From: Acanthamoeba castellanii str. Neff
Taxonomy: Eukaryota; Discosea; Longamoebia; Acanthamoebidae
Reading direction: 5' to 3'
Assembly (NCBI RefSeq): GCF_000313135.1
Contig: NW_004457313.1
Span: forward strand, 505,878-569,877
DNA length: 64,000 nucleotides
Position numbers and translations under genes: made by a program. Positions 21,389-31,975 of the stretch are shown here, one piece after another (position 1 is the first letter of the stretch; the number at the start of each line of letters is the position of its first letter). The notes beneath the pieces were generated by a model. It was not told where the DNA came from. It worked only from the letters and a program-made list of their open reading frames with translations, and did not search any database.

Positions 21389-22231
21389 ATGAAAGCAAAC
21401 ACGCAATCAAGGACGTTGCTGACGTTGGCGGTGACGATGATGACGACGGCGCTGTGGTGGAGCGGCGCGCTGGGTCTCGGGCCGTGCCCGATGGGCTTCT
21501 GGCCCGACGGCCGCGGCTGCTGCCCCGAGGTGATCAACGGCCTGCCCTACTACCGCGACGGCCGCGGCTGCTACCCGCGTGTCTTCGACGGCGTCGCCTA
21601 CTGGCCCGATGGCAACGGGTGCGTGTCGTGCGGTAGAGTCGTGCGTGTCGTGCCATCATCGGGTCGTGTGCGGCAGTGAAGCTGACGAGTTGTGCGGCCA
21701 CCCCTGCAGGTGCTACCCCGACTCGCAGGGCCACTACACCAAGTCAGTGGTGTGCCCCGTGGCTCAGAAGTGCTGGTCCAGCTGCGTGCGGCCCGTCGCT
21801 CCCACCCCCACCCCCAACCGCCCTCCCACAGTCGATCCCACTCCTGGTAAACACACGCCGCACACGACACACGACACACGACACACGACACATCGCTGAA
21901 GCGGGAGACGACAAACAGAGGCGCGGCTGCGGTGCGGCGGAAGCGGGCTGGGCCCGACGAGAACGGGTGCTGCCCGCGGGTGGTGGCGGGCGTGCCGTAC
22001 TACCGGGACCGGCTCGGGTGCTACCCGATCCTCATCGCGGCGGGCGTGCGCTACGCCGACGGCCTCGGCTGCTACCCGGACGCCAAGGGCCGCTACCGCG
22101 ACAACGCCTTCCCGCCGGTCGTGGGCTTCGATGGGCCGTCGCTGGGCTGCCCGGAGGCCCAGGTCTGCCGGCCCGCGTGTGACGCCGAAGCCGAAGTCGA
22201 AGTCCTCGTCGGACAAGGCGCCCAGGTTTAG
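21389..22231 (+). CDS. Secreted Cys-rich repeat protein
   Basis: ATG 21389 starts a signal peptide (LLTLAVTMMTTALWWSGALG). The mature part is built from short repeats of the form PDGRGCCPEVINGLPYYRDG, GRGCYPRVFDGVAYWPDGNG, DENGCCPRVVAGVPYYRDR and ADGLGCYPDAKGRYRDN: a Gly-Cys-Tyr/Cys-Pro core about every 20 residues. Two introns split it, each next to a GCYPD repeat. A Pro/Thr-rich linker (RPVAPTPTPNRPPTVDP) joins the two repeat blocks. The last residues become acidic (DAEAEVEVLVGQGAQV) and stop at TAG 22229-22231. The repeat resembles no family I can name; a cyst-wall, adhesive or secreted structural role is a guess. The exon 3 acceptor is uncertain. Confidence 0.65.
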
Positions 22232-22324
22232 GAAATCTACAATTAAAAAATTAAATAAATTAAAAATAAAGATGGTAATAATTGGCGAATGTCAAACACG
22301 CTACGTAGCGGTTTCGATGTTGGC

Positions 22325-25063
22325 TCATAGGCGAGCACCATTGATGAAGGACAAAAACAGGGCCAGCGCTTCGTCAGGCTGCAAAGGTTCGTGTCGTGTC
22401 GTGTCGTGTCGTGTCGTGTCGTGTCGTGTCGTGTCGTTGGTGAGATGTGGAAAAAAATGAATGCTGAAGGGAGAAGAGAAGAGGTGCCTTGTAGGTGGGG
22501 ACCATGTGGCCGGCCTCCTTGACGGTGGCGTAGGTGAGCGAGGGGCCGCCGGCGCGGCCGCCCAGCACCTTCACGTAGCCGGCCACCTGGCCGTCGACTA
22601 TCCAGGCGCGCCACGGCTCGACCACGGGCAGGCCCAGGGCATCCATGCAGGCCTCCGTGCCCAGGTACGGCACGCACGAGTCCACATCACCGCTGTAGAC
22701 CAGCACGCGCATCGACCTCCACAACTGCGTGCGCACACACGACACGACACGACACGACACGACAAGACACGACACGACACGACACGACACGACACGACAC
22801 TATAAACACGGCATGGCACGGCACGACACGCACGACACACGAGGGAGAGAGGGAGTACCTTGGCGTAGATGGGGAGCACACTGATGGCGTACTGGGTGTA
22901 GTTCAGGTGCGCCGAGCAGGCTGTCCACTCGAACTTCTGCGACTTGGGCGACACGCCCAGCGCCCGCTGCACGTCGGGCCGCTGCATATATTGCTCTGCG
23001 TTGCGTTACACTTAGCCGCGTGTGTCGTGTGCGTGTTTCGTGTCGTGTCGTGTCGTGTCGTGTCGTTTGCGGTGTGTGTCGGAACGTACGAGGTGCGCTC
23101 ACGTTGATGCAAGGGATGAACGTTTGGCTTCCTGTGTGCGAGAAGGGGTGAGAAGATGGATCAGGGGAGGAAGCGAGGGCGCGGCGCACCGACGGAGTAG
23201 AGGTCGCTGCTGCTGCGCTGGGATCGCTCGGGGCGAGCGGCGAAGGCCAGGGCCATTTGCTGGGTGAGACAGCCACCGGCCGGGTCGCTCGGCCCAATGC
23301 ACGGAGCGTAGATATTGTAGGGGTTCACCCTGATGATTTGATTAGCACGCAGCCACACACGACACACGCACAACACACACACACGACACACACGCACACG
23401 CACAAACACAACGACACACACTCGAGTCAGACACAGTATTTGTACCTGTTGAAGGCGCTACGGATCCGGTCCAGGGTCGTCGTGCAGGCAGAGGTGGGGT
23501 GGGTGAAGTTGTTCCGGCAGACCTGCGCGCATGACCGATCTCGGTGAGTTGGTGTTGTTCGTTCTTGTTCTGCTTACGTGACGAATCGGACTTTAAAAAT
23601 CGGGTGTGGAGGGAGTCGCGTACGTGCTGGGCTTCCTTCCAGTCGCTGGTGCTCATCAGCGCGTGATAGGCCATGAACGCCCAATAGGCGTCGGCTGTCG
23701 ATAAAAGTGGTGTCAGGAATGTGGAATGCATTCTACGGGGGGGGGGAGACGCACGTTCGATGGTCCAGTCGGTGGAGGGGTTGCCGGCCATGAAGCCCTG
23801 GAGGTTGACGGCCTTGCCCTCGGGTCTCTCGAACAGCTTCTCGGCCAACTGAGGAACGTAGTGCCCCGCGTAGGACTCGCCCGCTACGAAGAAGGGGTTC
23901 TGATTGTCGTGTTGCGCGTGTCGTGTTGTGTATTGCGTGTCGTGTTGTGTCGTGCGCGTGCGGTCGTTCATATGAGGCCTGTGACAGTGAAGCAGTCAAG
24001 GAGTCACGTACGCGAACAAACTCGGGGAACAGTTTGAAGAAGCCCAACACGAACTGGAAGTTGTCTTCTGCGGCGTCGTTGTCTCCCGTGGTATAGTTGC
24101 CTGATGGTCATCAAAGAGCGATCAGTTTAATAAAAGAAAGTCGACATACTTCATATATCACTTACTTCACTACATATATTTACATATTAATACGCACCAT
24201 CGTCAGCGTAGGAGAACCCAACGCCAGAGGGCGACTCGACGTAGATGATGTTCGCAACCTAGACCGGAGATCAGACCCAAGACTCGGAGTCAAAACAAGC
24301 CCGCGAGCGTGTTGTCGGAGCTAAAAATGGGGAGACTGTACCGTGTTCCACGACTGCAAGTGTTTGCGCAGGGTGAAGGCGTCGTCTTCGACGCGGAACG
24401 GACCGTTTTCGGTCAGCAGGGCGAAGATCGAGCTGCAGCCTGCGCGCGCACGCACACGCACACACCACCGCACACGCGCCACCGCACGCACACGCAGCCA
24501 TCGTGGCCACGTCAGCACAGGATTGGCAATCGCACGCGCAAGGGCACAGAAAGGAAACAAACCAGGTCCGCCGGTGAGCCACAGCACCACCGGGTCGTGG
24601 GCCGGATTCCTTTGGCTCTCCACGAACCAGTAGAACAGATGACGCCCGCTCGACGGCCGCACGTTCACGTACCTGACGGCCCAGCAGTCAATAGACATTG
24701 AAAAGAGAGATAATAATTATTGTTCGTCTTTTTATAATTATTTGAATCAATTTAAACATAATTATTCAATTAAAACAAATAAATGTAAATAAAAGAACGA
24801 AGTACGGACCCGGTCCATTGATTGAAGGAGGGCAAGTGGGAGAGGCCGGGGAGCAGGCCCAGCTTAGTCCTCGTGTTGCCCTGCGCAGGTTCGATTAAAG
24901 GGGGGAGGGGTGAGAAGCACAGATCGGAAATCGATGCAAACACGTTCTTTTCATCACTGTGTACCTGAGCAGACACGGCGGTGGCGCTCAAGAGGGCACA
25001 CAGGGCCACAAGGGCGGTGACGGCCGCCGGCCCCAGACGGAGCGTCATCTTCGTGCGCGACAT
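22325..25063 (-). CDS. Serine carboxypeptidase (peptidase family S10)
   Basis: ATG 25063 begins a signal peptide ([19 protein letters not shown]; a second Met lies at residue 6). Family signatures follow in order: [52 protein letters not shown], the catalytic Ser motif [21 protein letters not shown], the Asp motif [15 protein letters not shown] and the His motif KEAGHMVP, then [13 protein letters not shown] and TGA at 22325. All three catalytic residues are present. It should be a lysosomal or secreted acid exopeptidase removing C-terminal residues, consistent with bacterial feeding. About eleven exons; the last intron (22379-22487) appears to be GC-AG. The adjacent + strand gene converges, with 93 bp between stops. 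Confidence 0.93.
22391..22436. repeat. (GTGTC)n tract in the last carboxypeptidase intron
   Basis: About nine pentamers. On the transcript it reads (GACAC)n, complementary to the tract at 22739-22800 in the previous intron. Confidence 0.93.
22739..22800. repeat. (ACACG)n tract in a carboxypeptidase intron
   Basis: About twelve pentamers with one interruption (GACAAGAC). It lies upstream (in transcript order) of the exon 22488-22724 that carries the catalytic Asp and His. Confidence 0.93.
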
Positions 25064-25275
25064 TGACCTCTTCGTGCAAGTCTGGGTCCCCTTGCTCTCG
25101 CCGTTACGGACTCAGCGCGCCATTTGACATACATGACACGCACGCGCACACGCGCACCGCACACGGCACACGAGTGCGCTGCGCATAAGAGCGATGTGCT
25201 GCAAGACTGTTTATGAGCTCAGGCGGGAAGTGTTCGCTTCGAGGCAAGGTTCAACGGAAACGTTGGGTTGAAGGT

Positions 25276-26020
25276 TCAGGAGGCGGCCATGTTGCCGGCG
25301 TTGAGGATCTCAATCCAGTAGCCGTCGGGGTCGCTGATGAAGGCCAGGCCCTTCATCTTGCCGTCGTCAGGCTTCTTCACGAACTTCACGCCCAGCGCCT
25401 CGAACCGCTCGCACGCTGCGTGTGTGGTCGTGTGCCGCAGTCAGCACGCAACACAACACCGCACACGCACACCACACACGCACACGACACGGAGAACACG
25501 TTACCCTTGTAGACGTCGGGCACGGAGATGCCGATGTGGCCAAAGCCGCGGGGCTCCGAGTTGCCGTTGTGGTACTTGGAGTCGTCGGCCTCGGTGCCGT
25601 GGTTGTGGGTGAGCTCGAGCGTGGCCGGCTGCTGGAAGAGCCACCGCGTGCGCTCGGTCTCGTCGGTCGGGATGGCCGACTCGTCGACGTAGCCCATGAA
25701 GTAGAGCGAGAACTTCATCTCTGGGAAGTCCAGCTGCTTCAACAACCTGCGGATCAATCGATCGAACGATGAAATCATCAGCATGGGACAGCTTGGCGTA
25801 AGTGCGATGGAGAGCAAAGAGATGGAGAGCTCCTTAGAGCAAAGAGATGGAGGAAAGATTGGTGGTAGTGCAAGAAGAAGGCGCACCGCATGCCAAGAAC
25901 GCGCGAGTAGAAATCGAGTGACACTTTGGGATCCTTCACGCGCAGCATGGTCTGCTGAAAGATGTAGTCCTTGGTCGCCTCATCGCGCGTCGTCGAATAG
26001 CCTTCAGGTACAGCAGCCAT
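25276..26020 (-). CDS. Lactoylglutathione lyase (glyoxalase I)
   Basis: Three exons from ATG 26020 to TGA 25276, about 175 residues. [20 protein letters not shown] leads into [23 protein letters not shown], the glyoxalase I N-terminal strand with its metal-ligand Gln. The second exon has [20 protein letters not shown] (ligand Glu) and [13 protein letters not shown] (ligand His). The third has [20 protein letters not shown] and [10 protein letters not shown] (ligand Glu). It converts the hemithioacetal of methylglyoxal and glutathione to S-lactoylglutathione in the cytosol. The insertions and length are of the eukaryotic, usually Zn-dependent, type. No targeting peptide is evident. Confidence 0.95.
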
Positions 26021-26117
26021 CTCTTCTTGATCTGAATTATTTTAAAATGCAATATTTATAATAAATATTTCTTTTTCATCGCTACATGTCGCCGACAAGG
26101 AGTACAACAAGAAACGG

Positions 26118-28238
26118 TCAAGAAGAAGGCTCGTTGGGCGTCTTCTTCCTGGCCACGTAGCAGAGGGCGTTGCTGAGGAGTCGCGGGATATCGCTCTGCG
26201 GTGCCGGCGGGTACCATCCGCCCAGCCTCGAGTCCTCGTTGCTCACCGGGAAGAGATTCACGAACACTGTCTTGCCCCACGTCTCCGCTTCTGTCGTCTC
26301 CTTGATCTCTTCGGTCATGCCCTCCATGTTGATGTTGCTCTTTTCGTCGTCGACGGCGACGGTTGGTGGCTTGTTGGCCGACTTGTTGCGCGGCTCCGAG
26401 TCCGAATCCGAGTCGTCGTCTTCCTTACCCCGACCCTTCGGCATTGATGGCCGCTTGGAGTTGGCTTGATTGGCCTTGGAATCGTAGAGCACCACCATCG
26501 GCGGACCATCGGCTGTGGAGGCAATGCGTATGAAGTGAGCGTTGTGTATGTGTGTGTGTGTGTGTGGCATACCGTAGCGTGCGACGACGTGGGCGCCAGG
26601 TCGTAGGTCGGTTTTGCAACGAGCTGTGTCCCGACTGTTGTCGATCTTGGTCCGGCTCTTGCGGACTCCGTTCATAATCGGATGATCGTCGCTCGTTCCC
26701 AGTCTGGGATTACTCTGCAGGCACCCCACGCGTAAGCTTGAAGAAGAGAAAGAGAAAGAGAAAGAGAAAGAGAAAGCGAAAGAGAAAGAGNNNNNNNNNN
26801 NAGAAGAGAAAGAGAAAGAGAAAGAGAAGCGAAAGAGAAAGAGAAAGCGAAAGTGAAAGCGAAAGCGAAAGCGAAAACGCAAAGGGACGGGTGGTGGCGT
26901 GCATGTGGCTCAGGAGTGCTGAAGGAGGAGCTGGGCATGGGGTAGAAGTGGGGCGTCCATTTGCCGGCGAGATGGTTCTCCTTCAGATAGGCGTAGCAGC
27001 ACAGCACCACCCCACCGCCGCTCTCCAGGTGCTCATACAGCACGTCACCCATCACAACCTTGTTCTGCACACACGACACACACGACACACACGACACACA
27101 CACGACACGACACGACACGACACGACACGACCAACGACACGACCAACGACACGACCAACGACACGACACGACACGACCTCTTCATCAAAATTGTGGTGAG
27201 CCAATGTTGCACAAAAGTGAGAGTTGGAACCTGTTTAGAAGGAGCGGTTGCGTGAAAGAGCAGGATGGCGCTGAAGTCCTTGGCCACATCGGGCGTAAAG
27301 GGTACGCACTTGAAGCCACCGTTGTCCAACTCGCTGCACGCCTTGGGGCTGGCCGCTTTTGGGACCACACCGCCCACAGAGTAAGGAACACGAAATCAGA
27401 AGACCCACATGAGCGAAGAATTACATGTGAACAAGACAAGCATCAAAAAAGAAGGGTGCAGGGCGCACCCTGGCAATCAGGATGACATATGCGTGTGTAG
27501 TTGATGTTCTGACTCTTGAGTTGCTTGCATAGATTGATGTCGTATCTGTACGAAACATACCAACCACAAGCGAGCGCCCCCAGCGGTTACAAACAGGCCC
27601 ACTCACGCGTGCCACGATCAGCGTAAAAGATGAATGGAGATGGCACCTGCTGCTTCCGTGAGCGCCATGGTGCGCCAGCACCAGCACCTTGAACGTCTGT
27701 GCATGTGCGAAATTGTGTGCGGTTAGGCGCAAGTGGAGTGGGCAAAGTGTGCGGCTGAGGCGTGTGGCGGGCGTACGAAGCGGCGGATGTACTCGCGCTT
27801 CCAGTCGATGGTGTGAGAGTGGCCGATGGCCTCGCCCACGGTCATCCCCGCGTCGAGGAGCCACAAGCGCTCCCACGACTGCCCTCGTGCCTGCGCGTCG
27901 TCCTCCCTCTCCCCGACCTCTTCATCGTCAGCTGCCGCGGCCATCAGCGTCGTAGTGTCCTCTTCACCCGCATTCGCGGCCAACTGGGAGTTGAGCCAGC
28001 CAAGACGGATTCAACGATTAGAATTGAATTAAAAAGTAAAATCGAATTTGGGGGGGGGGTGATGTACGAGAATGCGGTGGTAGAAGGAGGACCAAAGGAG
28101 GGGATTGTTGGAGAGGGCGTAGGCTTGCCTACACGTGGGCGCGAATGACGTACACACATCGCGAGGCGTCAGGTACTCGAGCACCATGATGCCCAGCTCT
28201 ACCGGCAACATGTGAAACAGTAGAGCCTGCGACTCCAT
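26118..28238 (-). CDS. F-box protein with a C-terminal glutamine-amidotransferase-like domain
   Basis: ATG 28238 begins MESQALLF followed by an F-box: MLPVELGIMVLEYLTPRDVC, TCRQAYALSNNPLLW. After an acidic stretch (ANAGEEDTTTLMAAAADDEE) and EAIGHSHTIDWKREYIRRF, a Rossmann-like strand FKVLVLAH appears. The later exons read KVVMGDVLYEHLESGGGVVL then CCYAYLKENHLAGKW, GTSDDHPIMNGV, DLRPGAHVVARYADGPPMVV and NLFPVSNEDSRLGGWYPPAP, with stop at 26118. The order (gap-forming loop with GGG-VVL, HPIM-GV, GA-x-VA-x-DG-P-V, N-FP) matches a bacterial class-I amidotransferase-like/ThuA-like fold from memory; no catalytic Cys triad was located. An intron holds GAGAAA repeats and the N gap. Confidence 0.6.
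26738..26880. repeat. GAGAAA/GCGAAA low-complexity tract with an assembly gap
   Basis: Purine-rich hexamer repeat interrupted by 11 N at 26791-26801. True length is unknown. It lies in an intron of the F-box/amidotransferase-like gene. Confidence 0.95.
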
Positions 28239-28398
28239 CTCGCCCCCACGAATACGAATGATTTTAAACCGTTTGAATGATGATTTGAACAGTTTGAATG
28301 GAGGCGTTGGCAAATGCAGGCAAAACGGATTACGCTTGCCTTATTTTAATTTATAAATGTTAAAAAAAAAAAAGATGGTACAAAAAGGTGTGGCTGCC

Positions 28399-31300
28399 TC
28401 ACGGGCGAAAGATGAGGTGTGGCCTCTGCTGAGCCACGGTGAGGATGAACTCGCCAAAGAGCGAATTGGCCCAGGCGAACCAGGCTCGCGTGAATGTGCT
28501 GGCATCATCCTGGACATTGGAGGAACGCGCACAGGTGGTCAAATAGGGTATGCGACCCCACATGACGCTTTGTGATGACGCGTACCTTCCAAAAGCTCTC
28601 GTGCATGAAACCGGTGCCTGCAGTGGTCGTCTTGAGCATCTCCAGGCAATCCTTGATCTCGTCGTCACTCGTGCTTGTGAGTCCCTTGACAAGGCGCAAG
28701 AAATGAAGTGAGCAACACACCGCGCCACGCACGACACGCACGCCAATGTTCGCGTTTTGACATCAAACACACTCTGGCCTACCCGCATGATGATGGACAT
28801 GGGCCAAATGTAACCGCGCCCAATGTGCGGTCCACCAATGCCTGCACAAAATGAGCGTGGGTGGTGAGCACACACCACCGCATGCACGACCAACAATACG
28901 ACACACACACTACACACACGACACCACACACGACACCACACAACACACACACAATTTTCGCACCTCCGGCCAGGGGTCCGAGGGAAGAGGTGAAGTAGTA
29001 GGGGTTATCGGTTGACAGCACGAAGCGGCGCGTGTTTTGGTAGATGGGATCGGAGGCCGAGCAGAAGCCCAAGTAGGGAAGCGACAGCAGCGAGGGCACG
29101 TTGGCGTCGTCCATCAGGTACGCATTCCCGAAACCGTCCACCTGCACATCATCAAGAGCACCCAACGGAATGAGCCACACACGACACGACACGACACGAC
29201 ACGACACGACACGACCAACGACACGACACGACACGACACACGCGCAATCTCGCGACCACTGTGCAGAGCGTATATACCTCATAGGCAAACATTTTGCCGT
29301 ACGTGGGGTGGCTCACGACTCCGTGCGTGTAGATGGCCGTGTTGATCTCGGCGCTCAGCTTCTGCGCTCTGTCCGCGAGCTCGGGCGCGACTGATCCATT
29401 CAACACCACGTCAGCATAAGCCGGCAATGAGTGGCCCTGCCAAAGAGGCTGAGACGAGGAGAGAAGTGAACTGGTACCGTTCAGCGAGCGCAGCATCGAC
29501 GACAGGTCCCGCAGAGACACCACGGCCATCGCATTGGCCGCAATCTTCAAAAATTACGAAAAAATAAAATCAATTACAAGCCAAGTAAAAGCTTGGACAT
29601 GGTCGTGCAACGCCGACGAGGAGGAGGAGCGAGGTACCGGGAAGAGGTAAGTGGAAGCGTCGTCCGACGGCCGGAACGGACTCTTGCTCATGCCAGTCCT
29701 ACGCGCCGGGGCACCCTTGCCATGCATGAGGGTATCGGTTGGCTGCTGCGTGGTCCGCTGGAAGAAGTAACGAGGCGGCGACGGCTCTTCGTCCGATCCC
29801 TGTTAGAGGACAAGAAAGACGAATGAACCAATTTTCATTGTATTTAAGTATAGTATAATTAATAATAGTAATAATAATATTATTACTATTATTAATTATA
29901 CTATCTTCTTATAGTATAATTAATAATAGTAATAATATTATTATCTTCAAGATTTCTTTACCTCCTGCATTTCGGTGATGATGGTCACGATGGTGCCCAT
30001 GGCCTTGAGCCACTCAGCGTTGAACGGCGTTGCGTCCTTTGTGAGGTTATAGTACTGCGTGGAGAGCTTCATCACTGCGCAAGCACGACGCGCACCACCG
30101 CACACGCACGCACACACGATGAGTGACTTCGCGAGTAGAAACAACAGTTCACTCTTCTTTGTTTGGGGGACGGTACCAGCGCAGAGGGAATCGAGCTCGT
30201 ACTTGCGCTCGTGCAGGTAGAGGGTCATGGCGTCCAGGGTGGTGCCGAGAAAGCCTGATGAAACGCAGCCGCGTCAATCACACGACACATACACGACACA
30301 CACGACACAACGACACAACGACACACACACACACACACACACGACCGCAACAAGCAGCTTTGGAGTGGTTTCATTCTCATACCGGGCTTGGTGGTCGAGT
30401 CGGACATCCAGGGGGAGGGCATGGAGAGGTCGTGGTTGAACGCGTTCGCGTAGGCGTCCAAGAGCACCGAAAAGGTCTGCATAACCTCACGTCTTTTTGA
30501 TTAACGAATTAATTCTTATCCACCACACGCATGCGCGCACACGCACCTGTCTGCTGATGACGCCGTGGAGCATGTCCCTGATCCCCGCGTCCTGGCCCAC
30601 AAAGTTCAGATAGGGCAGCACCTGCACAATAAAATACGATAATATAAAAACGGTCGAATGAGCGAGCATCGCCTCAGGCTGCAACATGACGCGGTGGGTT
30701 GGTGGAGGGAAATGTGTGGAATGTGGAGCACGGGCTTGAAGAAAACCCCAAAATATGGAGGGGTCGTCTCGGGAGAGGCCCGTGCGCCCCAGGCGGTCAA
30801 GCCTGGCTGACCAATCAATCAATCTAGGAATGCACACTGCGGCGAGAAGCAATTCTACGCTCTTCCGCCGATGTGACGCATTCCACTTCGGTGGGAGCCC
30901 AAGAAGGGAGAGGAATGGTGTATGCATGTATAGTGGTAGGCGTAGTAGTGGTTGTGGAATGCGTCACCTGATTGGTTGAGTCTCGCAGCCACATGGCGTC
31001 AATGTCGCCCGTGACCACGAACGTATCAATCCTGGCAATAGAGAGTCAGTTTACACACCGCACACACCGCACACACCGCAAACACCGCACACACCGCACA
31101 CACCGCACACACCGCACACACCGCACACACCGCACACACCGCACACACCGCACACACCGCACACACCGCACACACCGCACACACCGCACACGCAGGGTTG
31201 GATGGAAGCGAGTGGAGTACTTCTTGGTGATGGTGGACGAGTCGTTGGTGAAGAACACGGTGGTGTCCAGCGTGTTGGGCAAGCAGTTCGAGAACAGGGT

Positions 31301-31768
31301 CGCCAGGTCCTTGTCCACCTGAACCCGCCGTCGTGGTACCACGGAAACTCAAAATTAAATAACTAATAATTAAAGTAATAAAATGAAAGTGAGAATTACC
31401 ATTCGCTGGCTGAAGTCGGCGATGGTCTTGTCCACCGCAGGACTGACGAAGTGCCGCTGGTCCGCGGGCGGACGTCCCGCTGGCAGCGCAGCGCCCTGCT
31501 TCGGTGCGGCCACCATCGTGGGCCGCCCGCCCACCAGCGCATTGACCGCGTCCTTCCGCGCCGCCTCTGCCACGCGATCAATTATTTTGATTAATTGATT
31601 ATTATTTTGATGGTAAATAATTTTTCCTTTATAAGGAAAACAGGGACGAGGGAGTGTACCGAGGTCCATGGTGAATCCGGCCGACACAGCTGCAACCGAG
31701 GCGTGAAGGAAAATGGCCAGCAGCACGACAACGCACAAGCTTGTGGTGCTCCACGTTCTTTTGTCCAT
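28399..31768 (-). CDS. Glycoside hydrolase family 125 (exo-alpha-1,6-mannosidase type)
   Basis: ATG 31768 gives a signal peptide (WSTTSLCVVVLLAIFLHASVA); an upstream in-frame ATG at 31819 would add 17 hydrophobic residues. Family signatures: DTFVVTGDIDAMWLRDSTNQ with VLPYLNFV, then VDGFGNAYLMDDANVPSLLS, YFTSSLGPLAG, GIGGPHIGRGYIWPMSIIMR, TAGTGFMHESFW and RAWFAWANSLFGEFIL, stop at 28399. The acid Asp (TGDIDAMWLRDS) and the Glu of HESF are kept. GH125 enzymes remove alpha-1,6-linked mannose; the best known are bacterial and fungal. With a signal peptide it should work in lysosomes or outside the cell on fungal or self mannans. More than ten introns, one with a large AT palindrome (29850-29904). 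Confidence 0.9.
29850..29904. repeat. AT-rich perfect palindrome, 26-bp arms and 3-nt centre
   Basis: ATAGTATAATTAATAATAGT... and its exact reverse complement are separated by AAT. Inside an intron of the GH125 gene. A third copy of the left arm follows at about 29911-29945. Confidence 0.95.
31053..31189. repeat. (CACACACCG)n nonamer repeat
   Basis: About fourteen near-perfect nonamers within a GH125 intron; one AAACACCG variant near 31080. Confidence 0.93.
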
Positions 31769-31975
31769 TGCTGAGGGAAACGCTGAAAGAAAAAAAGCTG
31801 AAAGAAAAAAGAAAATCATGTTTTTTTATTAAAATTATTTATTTCGGTCCAGAACCCAGAACAGTTCAGGAAAGGCGTGGCACCTCCCCCTAGGCATGCC
31901 TTGAGTGAATGAGTGCAAGCAGCAGCTCAACTTTAGGCACACAGCGACGACGAGACAGCGCATCAAGTACGGGCA
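31769..31975. promoter_or_regulatory. Divergent intergenic region (207 bp)
   Basis: Separates the GH125 start (-) from the eIF4A-like helicase start (+). It is AT-rich on the left side (about 31818-31845). No specific factor site could be named. Confidence 0.35.
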
